Source: Martinezella lusitana
Lineage (GTDB): Bacteria; Pseudomonadota; Alphaproteobacteria; Rhizobiales; Rhizobiaceae
NCBI RefSeq assembly: GCF_010668395.1
Contig: NZ_WUEY01000028.1
Span: 1 to 64,000, forward strand
Direction: 5' to 3'
DNA: 64,000 bases
In this document: one piece after another, positions 8,091-16,978 of the stretch
Layout of the letters: every line of letters starts with the position of its first letter
How positions within the stretch are numbered: position 1 is the first letter of the stretch
Notes under the pieces: generated by a model
Databases searched by the model: none
The model's input: the letters and a program-made list of their open reading frames with translations, nothing else
Told to the model about the DNA's origin: nothing
Program-made: the position numbers and the translations under genes

Positions 8091-8795
8091 CTAGGACGGA
8101 CGCCATCTTTCCTTCACCGTCCGGGCTGCCTCGAAAATAAGTTGAGCTGCAATATCGGGGTGCGACAGCATTGCCAGGTGGCTGGAGGCAACCTCCACGA
8201 TGGTGGCATGCATGCGCCCAGCCATGATGCGCTGGAGTTTGGGTTGGATCGCGTGATCCTCGCTGGCGAGCAGATACCAGCTCGGCTTCGATTGCCACGC
8301 AGGTTCCGAGATCGTTCCCGTCAGCGAGGCGATGGCGGTGGGGCCCTGCGTTGCAAACAAGACCGTCTTTTCATCATCGGAAAGATCCTGCGCAAAATGC
8401 TGATGAATTCCAGTTTCCGTAATCTTGAGAAAATTGGATGCATCCGGTCTCAGCTCGGCGTTCATCGGCGCCGGCTCGACGGTTTCACCCAATGAGGCAG
8501 CCGACTCCCCCGCCGCCGGTGCAAAGGCGGCGATATAGACAAGCGCCGATACTTTTTCATCGCGTCCCGCCTCGGTGATGACGGCGCCGCCATAGGAATG
8601 CCCGACGAGCACGACCGGCGGCTCGGCCAGGGTCAGCGCGCGGCGTAAAGCGGCAACGTCGTCAGCGAAACTTGCCAGAGGCATCTGGACGGCAGTCACC
8701 GTTAGGCCTTGCGCGGTCAATTGCGGAATGACGCGCGCCCAGCTCGATCCATCCGCCCAAGCGCCGTGAACCAGAACTACAGATTTGGCTATCAT
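8091..8795 (-). CDS. Alpha/beta-hydrolase, cytoplasmic paralogue
   Basis: The 234-aa product belongs to the esterase/salicylate-esterase-like alpha/beta-hydrolases. Near the N-terminus is V-L-V-H-G-A-W-A-D-G-S-S-W (oxyanion region), the nucleophile elbow is G-H-S-Y-G-G (Ser about residue 79), and near the end are S-E-D-H-A-I (Asp) and S-S-H-L-A-M-L-S (His). It lacks a signal peptide, unlike its neighbour at 8910-9677, with which it shares most motifs; the pair arose by duplication. The start at M-I-A-K-S is favoured by GGAG eight bases upstream. The substrate is unknown; two AraC genes follow upstream on the same strand. Confidence 0.88.
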   Translation of the reverse strand: MIAKSVVLVHGAWADGSSWARVIPQLTAQGLTVTAVQMPLASFADDVAALRRALTLAEPPVVLVGHSYGGAVITEAGRDEKVSALVYIAAFAPAAGESAASLGETVEPAPMNAELRPDASNFLKITETGIHQHFAQDLSDDEKTVLFATQGPTAIASLTGTISEPAWQSKPSWYLLASEDHAIQPKLQRIMAGRMHATIVEVASSHLAMLSHPDIAAQLIFEAARTVKERWRPS

Positions 8796-8909
8796 GTGTG
8801 TCTCCATATTAGACGTCAAAGCCGCAGCGATTGCAGCCGGAGTTGAAGGGACGCGCCCTGGTCGTGCCTGATCAGCGATCAAGCCGCGCCCGGAGCGCGT
8901 CGCATACGT

Positions 8910-9677
8910 TCAGTGGGCCACTGCGTCTTCGATCACCGCAGCCACTGCCGAGGGTTTGGACAGCATGATCAGATGGCTGCCCTTCACCGTTGTCGTCTTT
9001 GCATGGATCGTCTTGGCCATGGTGGCTTCGAGGGTCGGAGGTATGGCTCGATCCTCGGCGGCGACGATGTACCATGAAGGCTTGCTGTGCCAGGCTGCCG
9101 CGCTGATGTTCCCGCCTAGAGAATTGGTGTTCGTAGGCGCTTGCGCAACGTAGAGCTCCAACTTCTCGGCAGAGGTGACATCCTGGGCAAAATCCTCATA
9201 GACGCCCGTCTTGGTCAGCTTCAGGAAGTCCTGGGAATCGGGCCTGACCTCGGCGCCCATGGGCGGGGGAGGGACGGAGGCGCTCAAAGAACCCGCCGAC
9301 TGGCCGGTGTCGGGAGCAAAGGCGGCGACATAGACCAAACCAGACACTTTCGGATCGTTGCCCGCTTCGGTGATCACCGCGCCGCCATAGGAATGGCCGA
9401 CCAGCACGACCGGTCCGGTCTCCAACGCCAGCGCTCGCTTTACCACGGCCGCGTCATCGGCGAGCGACGTCAGGGGCAACTGTACAGCCGTGACATTCAG
9501 GCCCTTGGCCGTCAACAAGGGGATGATCTTGGACCAGCTGGAGCCATCGGCCCATGCGCCATGCACCAGGATCACGTTTTTCGCGGGTTGCGCATGGACG
9601 GCCACGGGAAGGCTAACCAGACCGAGCAAGGCGACCGCGAGGTATGGCCGGCGAAGGAAAGCGGGAACGGTAATCAT
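8910..9677 (-). CDS. Alpha/beta-hydrolase with signal peptide (secreted paralogue)
   Basis: The 255-aa product starts with a signal peptide (R-R-P-Y-L-A-V-A-L-L-G-L-V-S-L-P-V-A-V-H-A-Q, cleavage probably after A-H-A). The same hydrolase core as its neighbour follows: I-L-V-H-G-A-W-A-D-G-S-S-W, G-H-S-Y-G-G, A-E-D-R-A-I and G-S-H-L-I-M-L-S, giving a Ser-Asp-His triad. GGAG precedes the ATG. One enzyme for the periplasm and one for the cytoplasm suggests that the same ester- or lactone-like chemical is handled on both sides of the membrane; this is an inference. Confidence 0.88.
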   Translation of the reverse strand: MITVPAFLRRPYLAVALLGLVSLPVAVHAQPAKNVILVHGAWADGSSWSKIIPLLTAKGLNVTAVQLPLTSLADDAAVVKRALALETGPVVLVGHSYGGAVITEAGNDPKVSGLVYVAAFAPDTGQSAGSLSASVPPPPMGAEVRPDSQDFLKLTKTGVYEDFAQDVTSAEKLELYVAQAPTNTNSLGGNISAAAWHSKPSWYIVAAEDRAIPPTLEATMAKTIHAKTTTVKGSHLIMLSKPSAVAAVIEDAVAH

Positions 9678-9834
9678 ATACTACTCCATGGGGTTAGAGC
9701 CGGAACAAAACCGGGGCGATGCTTTTATCCACCGGGGATGGCGCTCGGCGCATGTATGGAACTGACGTCATTTGTAAAAAACCGGTGCAAACCAATGGCG
9801 AACCAGGCGGGCACGGATGTCACCGACGACCGCG

Positions 9835-10737
9835 TCAGTCGAGATGAAGGCGCCGCCATCGCGCCGGCGGATGTCCCTCGCGGAATGCGAACGCCCGAGT
9901 GAAGTGGCTCTGGTCTGTAAATCCGCAGGCGACCGCTATTTCGGCGACGGGCAGGGCGCTGTATCTAAGCAGGTCTTTGGCGCGCTCGACCCGTTCGTTC
10001 ATCAACCATCGGTGCGCGGTGACCCCGACCGAATGCCGGAATGCACGCGCAAAATAGCTTGCAGAGAGTCCGCACTCTCCAGCCAGTTCGGCAAGCCCTA
10101 CCCCTTCCGACAGCTTTGCGAGCATCAACTCACGAGCGCGCCGGAGCTGCCACGGGGCCAGTCCACCGCGCAGAGGCTGCTCGCTGCGAAGTTCGCCATA
10201 TGTCTGGGCAAGATGGATGTGAAAAGCGAGCGCCACATGGTCGAGGAATAACGGGTCGCTACCGCCATAAAGCCGCAATCGGCTCAGCAGCGCAGAACTG
10301 AGGCCGTGCAATGCCGGATCGTGAGCACCGAAGGTCGCTCTGAGGCTGCTCGAGCGCTGCCCGCGATCATACGCCAGGTCATCAAGCGTCCGCTGGGAGA
10401 AATGAAGACGAACGGTATCGAGCGGGTCCTGGATCAGCGAGATGGGGGACGTGCTGAGATCGAACAAGCAGATATCGCCGGCCTTCAGCGGATCCAATTT
10501 GGCGTGACGCCCTTCTATCCAGGTCTGGAGTCTGGGTAGAGGCGCCATGACCACATGGACTGAAAAGGCAGCCTCGGGATCCGGCGTTTCTGTCCAGCGG
10601 CCGGTGGGAGCAGCCAAGTTTAGCATGGAAATCGCGATCGGATCCTTGGAGATAGTCTTCGCAAAAAACGTCGTCGCGACGTTGGTCCGGAAGCGACGCG
10701 CAACAGCCGCTCCATAGGCCTCGACTTCAGAATTCAT
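9835..10737 (-). CDS. AraC-family transcriptional regulator
   Basis: The 300-aa product has an N-terminal ligand/dimer domain (about 1-190, related to AraC_binding_2) and a C-terminal double HTH. The first helix pair is L-A-E-L-A-G-E-C-G-L-S-A-S-Y-F-A-R-A-F; the second contains V-A-E-I-A-V-A-C-G-F-T-D-Q-S-H-F-T-R-A-F. It starts at M-N-S-E-V-E; a longer start at 10791 is possible. It lies just upstream of the secreted hydrolase on the same strand and is its most obvious candidate regulator. No ligand can be named. Confidence 0.88.
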   Translation of the reverse strand: MNSEVEAYGAAVARRFRTNVATTFFAKTISKDPIAISMLNLAAPTGRWTETPDPEAAFSVHVVMAPLPRLQTWIEGRHAKLDPLKAGDICLFDLSTSPISLIQDPLDTVRLHFSQRTLDDLAYDRGQRSSSLRATFGAHDPALHGLSSALLSRLRLYGGSDPLFLDHVALAFHIHLAQTYGELRSEQPLRGGLAPWQLRRARELMLAKLSEGVGLAELAGECGLSASYFARAFRHSVGVTAHRWLMNERVERAKDLLRYSALPVAEIAVACGFTDQSHFTRAFAFREGHPPARWRRLHLD

Positions 10738-10892
10738 GGTTTGAATGTAGCTAGCCGGTTGGTAAGGGACGGTCCCGAATGGGAGATCCAATGGGAGTAA
10801 AGCACGGTCGATGCGGCCGCTCTTTCAAGAAATGGCTTTGAATTTCGAAAACAGCCCAAAAAGGCAACGGTGGAGCGGCGCAGAGACGTGCG

Positions 10893-11858
10893 TCATTCTG
10901 CGAAGCTATCGTTCCTCATCGCGAACGAGCGGCGCCAACGTCCGGGGCTCATATTTGTGTCGCTCTTGAATGTCGCGTTGAAATGAGACTGGTTGGAGAA
11001 CCCGCATGCCAAGGCGATATCAGCCAGCGTATCGCTCGTTTCCGTGAGCAGAAATTTCGCTTTGCTGATACGCCGGGCAAGCAACCATTGATGCGGCGAC
11101 ATTCCGGTCGACCGCCGGAAACCCCGAACGAAATGCGTTATGGACAAGCGGCATTCCCGTGCCAGTTCCGACAGCCCGATGTCCATATGCTCATTCATCA
11201 TTTCCTTCACGCGCAGCTCCTGCCATCGTGCCAGGCCAGGCGCGGAACGGCTGACCGGGATAGGTCTGTTGCCGTACCGTCCCAACGTGTGCGCGCACGC
11301 AGCACCCAGAATTTCGTCAAGCAGCAATCCGCTTGCAATGTGTTGCTCCCGAAGCGCGGCCAAGGCCGCCTGACCCAGATACCGCGTCACAGGATCGTCT
11401 TGACCAGCCATCGGCCGGTGGGTCAACTCCGAGATCGACGGGATATCGTTCTGATCGGCGAATGCGTTGAGCGTTGCAAGCGGTAGGTAGAAGTGGAGCG
11501 CATGCGTTGGTTCGCGCACCAGCGCCCTGGGGTCGAGCCGCAGATCATGGATATAGGTCATGCCGGCAATAGCGGGTGCGACGGGTATCGATCGGCCGTC
11601 CAGCCAGTATTCATGCCCGACAATATTGCAAAGCTGAATTCCCACCAGGAAAGCTTCGTCGTAGCCAAGCGAAGCGCTTGGCTCTGCCGCCGGAACATCG
11701 ACTCTCAATTCCGATACAGCGACCTTGCCACGCTGTAGCGTGCGTTGCACGTTCAAGCCAGGTTTGGGCATATCAAAGCACTCGGCGAGATGCTCTCCAT
11801 AAGCGCGATCGCTTGATCTGCCTTCCGTTCCAACCGCATTGCCTGAAACAGTCGCCAT
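10893..11858 (-). CDS. AraC-family transcriptional regulator
   Basis: The product is 321 aa from the ATG at 11858, or 292 aa from 11771. The C-terminal double HTH reads L-S-E-L-A-R-E-C-R-L-S-I-T-H-F-V-R-G-F and L-A-D-I-A-L-A-C-G-F-S-N-Q-S-H-F-N-A-T-F, ending S-P-G-R-W-R-R. It is a distant relative of the neighbouring AraC gene at 9835. Both are on the same strand about 155 bases apart, so this is probably a separate transcription unit. The N-terminal half shows no recognisable ligand motif. Confidence 0.87.
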   Translation of the reverse strand: MATVSGNAVGTEGRSSDRAYGEHLAECFDMPKPGLNVQRTLQRGKVAVSELRVDVPAAEPSASLGYDEAFLVGIQLCNIVGHEYWLDGRSIPVAPAIAGMTYIHDLRLDPRALVREPTHALHFYLPLATLNAFADQNDIPSISELTHRPMAGQDDPVTRYLGQAALAALREQHIASGLLLDEILGAACAHTLGRYGNRPIPVSRSAPGLARWQELRVKEMMNEHMDIGLSELARECRLSITHFVRGFRRSTGMSPHQWLLARRISKAKFLLTETSDTLADIALACGFSNQSHFNATFKSDTNMSPGRWRRSFAMRNDSFAE

Positions 11859-12201
11859 TGAGGAACTCCCACGAAACTCGCCTCAGGACGCGCTGCCGAC
11901 CAGTTGGCAATATGAATGATGTTGACTGTTTCGCGAGCTGGGGTGTCAACCGCGGCCTGCGAGTTTGTCGTGCCGTTACAAACAGCGCATAGTAAGGTTG
12001 AGAAGCAAAAATAAAAGGCCTTGATTGCGGTCGCCCGCACACAGGTGTCGACAAGCAAGTTGTATTGCCGAGCTGTTCGCTTGCACCAGCGAGCCGGGCA
12101 ATGATCTATGGTTTCAATGGGGACATGCGAAAAGGCGGAAAACTCACGCTCGAGCGCCTGTAGCACGCGGGTGCGCAGCTATCTGTGATTGCGTTTTCGC
12201 C
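11859..12201. other. Intergenic region without recognisable gene
   Basis: About 340 bases separate the AraC and LysR genes, both on the minus strand. The frames here have no known motif and no ribosome binding site that I can support. The region should hold the AraC promoter. Confidence 0.4.
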
Positions 12202-13125
12202 CTAACCCGGTGAGGCGAAAGCCGCTATCGCCGCCTCGTTGTGCCCTGCCTCGTCAAGAAGTCGCCGAGCCAATTCGCAGGCCGGTCCGCTTAGCCGTCC
12301 GTCCGGTCGCACGAGATGGAATGACACATGATTGTTCAGCTCCCTGTCACAGACCCGGACCAGGCGCCCGGATGCCATCGCTGCGTCCGACAGAGGCGGT
12401 CGGGCCAATGCGACGCCGATGCCCTGCGCACAGGCGTCGATGATCAGATTGTAATCCTCGAAGCGGCGGTCCTGGCCGCGGGGCAGATACTGGACATCCT
12501 CGACAGCCAGCCAGCGTCGCCAGCCCTCGATGTTAGAGTCATGCAGGATCGGCAGGGTCAGGATCGATTGAGCGTCGCAGTTCCGGCCAAGCTGCTCCGC
12601 GAGCGATGGCGCGGCGATCGGAAAGGATCTCTCCTGCCAGAGTGGTGTCGCGCGAACGCCGGCCCAGGGGCCTTTTCCGCACCGAATGGCGAGATCCGTC
12701 CCTTCACCGAGATCTGCCAGTCGGTGCTCCAGGGACAGATCGATATGGAGGTCGTCGCGTTCCAGCTTTGCCAAACGTGCGAATAACCACAACGAGGCGA
12801 CAGACGGTGTCACGGAAAGGCGCACTGTCGTCTTATGCCGCCGCGGGATCCACCGCTCGTCAGTTCCGCTAAGAAGGGAAAGCGCCTCCTGAGCCCGAGC
12901 AAAAAATCGTATGCCCTCTGGGGTCAGCGCTACACCCCTGGCCTGACGGACGAAAAGTCGCACGCCAAGCCACCGTTCCAGGCGCGCAATCTGTCGGGAT
13001 ACGGCACCATGGGTGATTCCCGCTTCTTCCGCGGCGGCGGAGAACGATCCGAGACGCGCAGCCACCGAGAAGGTCTCGAGGGTATCGAGCGGCGGAAGGG
13101 TTTGCGAGCTGTGAACCATGGACAC
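12202..13125 (-). CDS. LysR-family regulator, GcvA-like subgroup
   Basis: The 307-aa product has a winged HTH at residues about 12-70 (L-D-T-L-E-T-F-S-V-A-A-R-L-G-S-F-S-A-A-A, then G-A-V-S-R-Q-I-A-R-L-E) and an effector domain containing L-R-x-x-x-x-x-D-L-A-I-R-C-G-K-G-x-W. D-L-A-I-R-x-G-x-G-x-W is the hallmark of the GcvA/AmpR-like subgroup. It is divergent from the EamA transporter at 13201 with 75 bases between, a standard arrangement for a LysR protein controlling its divergent neighbour. Confidence 0.9.
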   Translation of the reverse strand: MSMVHSSQTLPPLDTLETFSVAARLGSFSAAAEEAGITHGAVSRQIARLERWLGVRLFVRQARGVALTPEGIRFFARAQEALSLLSGTDERWIPRRHKTTVRLSVTPSVASLWLFARLAKLERDDLHIDLSLEHRLADLGEGTDLAIRCGKGPWAGVRATPLWQERSFPIAAPSLAEQLGRNCDAQSILTLPILHDSNIEGWRRWLAVEDVQYLPRGQDRRFEDYNLIIDACAQGIGVALARPPLSDAAMASGRLVRVCDRELNNHVSFHLVRPDGRLSGPACELARRLLDEAGHNEAAIAAFASPG

Positions 13126-13200
13126 ATGAGAGCATCGATTGCCGTGCTTTTCAAGCTGAGGGTGAGAGGTTTATCTGCGGCGTGTGCAACGGGGTGAGCA

Positions 13201-14097
13201 ATGAGCGCAATAGCCGGCAATATGGAAACCAAGTCGAAATTTGATCTTCCGGCCTTTCTGGCAATCATTGTCACGATTGTCTTCTGGGCTTCCTCCTTCG
13301 TTGTCATCCGCGTTTGTCTTGGTCCTTTGACACCCGTCGAACTTGCGAGCGCGCGGTACGTGACCGCCGGCATTATTGCTCTTGGCTACCTGGCATTTCG
13401 CTGGACGGTGCCGAGCAGGAAAGATCTCGTCCGGATTTCGATCGCAGCCGTCCTTTTTATCGCGGTTTATGCGGTTCTGCTCAATACCGGAGAGCAGACG
13501 GTACCGGCCGGTCCCGCGAGCTTCATCATCAATACGATGCCCGTCTTCACGGCGTTGATCGCCACCTTCGCCCTTGGAGAGCGTTTCGGGATCTGGGGAT
13601 GGGCCGGCACAGCCCTTTCGTTTCTCGGTGTTGCGCTGATTGCCGTCGGCGCGGGCGGAGCCCTCAGCCTCGATCCCAATGCCATTCTCATCCTCGGCGC
13701 GGCTCTATGCTCTGCAATTGCCAGCGTTCTTCAGAAACCCGTTCTCGGCCGCATGCCGGCATTGACGGTGACCGCATGGGTTTTGCTCATAGGTTCCGTT
13801 CCGCTTCTGCCTGCGGTTCCGGCAACCGTTACGGCTCTCCTTGCTGCCCCGCCAATCGTCAATTGGAGCGTTGCCTATCTGGTGGTTTTCCCGACCGTGG
13901 TCGGTTATGTAACCTGGGCGATCGCCCTGAAGCGGCTTTCGGCCGCGCGCGCGGCGAATTTCCTCTATGGCGTCCCACCGACAGCGACGTTGATCGGCTT
14001 CTTATGGCTGGGCGAAACGCCTTCCGTGGTCGGCGCGGCCGGAGGTATCATGGCAATCCTTGGCGTCATTCTCGTCAATGTCATGCGGACGAGGTAA
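13201..14097 (+). CDS. EamA/DMT-superfamily permease
   Basis: This 298-aa inner-membrane protein is made of ten hydrophobic helices in two repeated EamA halves (about 20-145 and 160-295). The first half begins I-V-F-W-A-S-S-F-V-V-I-R and the second ends with G-E-x-P-x-x-x-x-x-x-G-G-x-x-x-I-x-G-V. The family exports amino acids, metabolites or drugs. Together with the divergent GcvA-like regulator it probably forms a metabolite-responsive export unit. Substrate not deducible. Confidence 0.9.
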   Translation: MSAIAGNMETKSKFDLPAFLAIIVTIVFWASSFVVIRVCLGPLTPVELASARYVTAGIIALGYLAFRWTVPSRKDLVRISIAAVLFIAVYAVLLNTGEQTVPAGPASFIINTMPVFTALIATFALGERFGIWGWAGTALSFLGVALIAVGAGGALSLDPNAILILGAALCSAIASVLQKPVLGRMPALTVTAWVLLIGSVPLLPAVPATVTALLAAPPIVNWSVAYLVVFPTVVGYVTWAIALKRLSAARAANFLYGVPPTATLIGFLWLGETPSVVGAAGGIMAILGVILVNVMRTR

Positions 14098-14112
14098 CAG
14101 CCTGCCGGCGAG

Positions 14113-14340
14113 GGCAAACGGATTCGTCAGAGTTCCGGAACCACTTGCCGAAGTTTGAGCTGACAGCAAAATAGCGCGTCGCTTCCTCAACATCTGCCAG
14201 GGAAATACCCGATCCTTCACCGGCTTCGGATCGAGGCCTTCGATGGCGCGGTTCATCGCTTCGAAGGATTCGCGCGAGCCGACGGGGAATGCCGCGCGCG
14301 TCGGCCTGCTTGCGGGAGATATCGAGCGGATTGACGGATA
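14113..14340 (-). pseudogene. Zinc-type alcohol dehydrogenase C-terminal remnant, frameshifted
   Basis: Minus-strand frames contain V-G-S-R-E-S-F-E-A-M-N-R-A-I and L-D-P-K-P-V-K-D-R-V-F. After a frame change come L-A-D-V-E-E-A-T-R-Y-F-A and S-S-N-F-G-K. This is the end of zinc-dependent MDR alcohol dehydrogenases (V-G-S-R-x-x-F, P-V-x-D-R-V-F, G-K-V-V). About 270 N-terminal residues, including both zinc sites and the NAD motif, are missing, so it cannot be functional. Confidence 0.7.
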
Positions 14341-14465
14341 CCTTCCGACCCGCACAGGTAGCCGGCAAAAGCCGGGGCGCCGTTGGCGCTTGCTCGTACC
14401 AGACGAAAACGCTCGTAATTTCACCAGACTGTGAATAAACATCGTACGCCGATCCCGGTTGTCTA

Positions 14466-14487
14466 AGCGAAAACAATGGCTTATTGT
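14466..14487 (+). repeat. 22-base repeat with palindromic core, copy 2
   Basis: Identical over 22 bases to 6813-6834 and carrying the same ACAAT-GGCTT-ATTGT inverted repeat at 14473-14487. It lies 113 bases before the metallo-beta-lactamase-fold gene at 14600 and beside the dehydrogenase remnant. It could be a regulator site shared with the LysR promoter region or a scar of the same mobile sequence. Confidence 0.5.
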
Positions 14488-14599
14488 GCTGATCGGTGCC
14501 ATAATCCCATACCGATCTATACTCCAGGGTGAATACGGTGATCATTTGGGAAGAGACCGGCTGCGCTTCCGCTTCCCTCGCAATCGTCAGGAGTTCGAG

Positions 14600-15484
14600 A
14601 TGGTAAATCCTCTCGTGAAGCCATTTTGGGACAAGGCAACGGGGAGCTGGCAATATGTCTTCCATGATCCCGAGACCATGAAGGGAGCGATTGTCGACCC
14701 GGTTCTCGGATACGATCTGATCGCAGGCGCAATCGACACGACGCAGGCTGAGGACATCGTTGCCTATGTCGAGCAAACGGGAATCGAGATTGTTTGGATC
14801 TTGGATACTCACCCCCATGCCGACCATTTCTCGGCCGCCTTCCACCTCAAGGGGCGGCTGGGGGCGCCAACGGCGATCGGCGAGTTCGTGACAAAGGTCC
14901 AAGTCCTTTGGAAAGGCATCTACAATCTGGGCGACGATTTTCGTGTCGATGGGTCTCAATGGGACCGGCTGTTCAAGGACGGCGAGACGTTTCAGGTCGG
15001 CAATGTACCTGTTACCGTCTTTTTCTCTCCCGGCCATACCATGGCGTCGGTGACCTACGTTGCGGGCGACGCCGCATTCGTCCACGATACTTTGATGATG
15101 CCCGACAGCGGTTCAAGCCGCGCCGACTTTCCTGGAGGGTGTTCACATGATTTGTACCGAAGTATTCGCCGAATACTTGCGCTTCCCGCCCAAACTCGTC
15201 TCTTCATCGGCCATGACTATGCGCCAAGCGGGCGGGCGCCCCTATGTGAGGCGTCCGTCGAAAGCCATCTGGCTTCAAACAAGCACTTTGCCGGACTGCC
15301 GGAGGAGGACGACTTTGTGAAGATGCGCGACGAACGTGACGCCACGCTGCCTCTGCCGAAGCTCATGCTGGCGGCTCTGCAGGTGAATCTTCGTGGTGGC
15401 CGCTTGCCGGAGGCGGAGAGTAACGGCCGATCGTATCTGAAGATCCCTGTCGGATACTTCACATCTCGCTCGGCGGACGGTTAG
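14600..15484 (+). CDS. Metallo-beta-lactamase-fold protein, persulfide-dioxygenase-like
   Basis: The 294-aa product has the metal motif T-H-P-H-A-D-H at residues 70-76, the second-site segment S-P-G-H-T near 150, D-T-L-M-M-P-D-S-G-S-S-R-A-D-F near 175 and I-G-H-D-Y near 213. The D-x-x-x-x-P-D-x-G-x-x-R-x-D-F-P-G-G block is characteristic of ETHE1/Blh persulfide dioxygenases, which oxidise glutathione persulfide to sulfite, rather than of glyoxalase II or beta-lactamases. AGGAG at -9 sets the start. No bigR-type regulator or sulfurtransferase is adjacent, so the sulfur role rests on motifs alone. Confidence 0.85.
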   Translation: MVNPLVKPFWDKATGSWQYVFHDPETMKGAIVDPVLGYDLIAGAIDTTQAEDIVAYVEQTGIEIVWILDTHPHADHFSAAFHLKGRLGAPTAIGEFVTKVQVLWKGIYNLGDDFRVDGSQWDRLFKDGETFQVGNVPVTVFFSPGHTMASVTYVAGDAAFVHDTLMMPDSGSSRADFPGGCSHDLYRSIRRILALPAQTRLFIGHDYAPSGRAPLCEASVESHLASNKHFAGLPEEDDFVKMRDERDATLPLPKLMLAALQVNLRGGRLPEAESNGRSYLKIPVGYFTSRSADG

Positions 15485-15726
15485 TCACTCCGGAAGATCA
15501 TCCTTGCGACATTCAAGGCGATCTTTTGGGGCCAATTCCTCGCGCCACTTTCGAACTGCCGGCATGGCCGCCGAGACGGAAGTCGGCGGTAAATGACTTC
15601 GTTGTTTTAGAGCGATTTTCGTAACGGCCTGTTTAGCATCAATCAGAACCGCGGATTAGGAGTATTCGCGTAGGATCTCATGGAAGAGTTCTCCATGGGA
15701 AGGATGATGCCAGAGATTTATCGAAC

Positions 15727-16935
15727 ATGATGGAGGCGGGAACCGTATTTACAACCGTATCGCTGATGATGCTTGCAAACGGTGGCGTTCTTGCTGTCGT
15801 TTCTCGTGATCTGCCATCGACTCTGCGACCGGCGGCGACATATTGGCAGCTGGGGACTTTGCTCATTGCGGTTGGTTGCGCATTCTTCGCGTTTGGCGAA
15901 ACGCTGCCAAGGCCGATCATGCTTTTGGCAGCCAACGGCCTGATCGTATTCGGGCTTACAGCCTATCATGCTGCAGTTCAGCAATTTGACGGTATTCACC
16001 CCAGAGCATGGCAGCTAATCCCGGCCATCCTCGCCAGTGCCTGTGTTTTCTGGTTTTCCGCAGTCAACCCTGACTTCCGCGTACGGATCGCAGTCGTTTC
16101 GACCATCTGGATATGGCTGATGTCCGCCTGCCTATGGACGCTGCTTGCCAGTTCGCACGGGGATTCCTCGCTCAGCCGCAAGATTCTTATCGGCAATTTC
16201 GCCTTGGTGCTGGCGTATACGCTCGGCAGGGGCGTCGCTTATCTGGCGATGGATCTCAGCAGCGACTTCGCCGTGGAAACCGGCGCGAACTGGTTGAACC
16301 TGTTGTCACCCATTTTCATGACCCTCCTGCCCGTTGTCGGGACGACGGCTTTCCTCCTGATGTGCTCCGACAAGCTAAGGCGACAGTTTGAGATTGCGGC
16401 ATCAACCGACTATCTTACCGGGCTACCCAATCGCCGGGTCCTCGCGACGCATGGCATAAACAAATTTGTTTCGGCCCAAAAGCACGGCGCCGATTTCGCT
16501 GTTGCAATCCTGGACATCGACAATTTCAAAGCCATCAACGACGCCTATGGTCACGACGTGGGAGACGAAGTGCTTGTTGAGGTGGCGGGTCGTTTGCGGG
16601 AGCGGATAGGCACCTTCGGTATGGTGGCGCGCACTGGTGGTGAGGAGTTTACGGTCCTTTTAAGCGGTCTCGATCACATCATGGCGGCGGACGCGATTGA
16701 GCGAATGCGCTTCGCAGTTGAACAAGCGCAAGTCGGCGACGGGATGTCGAGGATCCCTGTCACCGTCTCCGCCGGCGTCGCTGTTTACTCTTCTGAGGAC
16801 GGAGCCTTTGAAGACATGCTTCGACGCGCGGACATGGCGCTCTATTCGGCAAAGGCAAGAGGCCGCAACTGTGTGGAAGTCGCTCTGCAGACGGCTAATC
16901 CGGCGTTGACAAGGGGGGTAAATTGCGTCCAATGA
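15727..16935 (+). CDS. Membrane-bound diguanylate cyclase
   Basis: The 402-aa product has an N-terminal region (1-212) of about six membrane helices followed by a GGDEF domain (about 228-390). The A-site is intact as G-G-E-E-F at 304-308, and S-T-D-Y-L-T-G-L-P-N-R-R begins the domain, so c-di-GMP synthesis from GTP is expected. The RxxD inhibitory site five residues before the motif is absent (R-I-G-T), suggesting no product inhibition. The gene for a c-di-GMP phosphodiesterase-like protein follows after about 43 bases; the two may act in opposition on one local pool. Confidence 0.9.
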   Translation: MMEAGTVFTTVSLMMLANGGVLAVVSRDLPSTLRPAATYWQLGTLLIAVGCAFFAFGETLPRPIMLLAANGLIVFGLTAYHAAVQQFDGIHPRAWQLIPAILASACVFWFSAVNPDFRVRIAVVSTIWIWLMSACLWTLLASSHGDSSLSRKILIGNFALVLAYTLGRGVAYLAMDLSSDFAVETGANWLNLLSPIFMTLLPVVGTTAFLLMCSDKLRRQFEIAASTDYLTGLPNRRVLATHGINKFVSAQKHGADFAVAILDIDNFKAINDAYGHDVGDEVLVEVAGRLRERIGTFGMVARTGGEEFTVLLSGLDHIMAADAIERMRFAVEQAQVGDGMSRIPVTVSAGVAVYSSEDGAFEDMLRRADMALYSAKARGRNCVEVALQTANPALTRGVNCVQ

Positions 16936-16978
16936 GTCCCCATCAGGCTCTTTGTCTCCACTATTGGAGGATGGTAGC

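Noticed and set aside
14140..15085. Long minus-strand frame overlapping the metallo-beta-lactamase-fold gene
   Set aside because: Most of it is antisense to a gene with intact metal motifs. Only its last part (14113-14340) is meaningful, as an alcohol dehydrogenase remnant.
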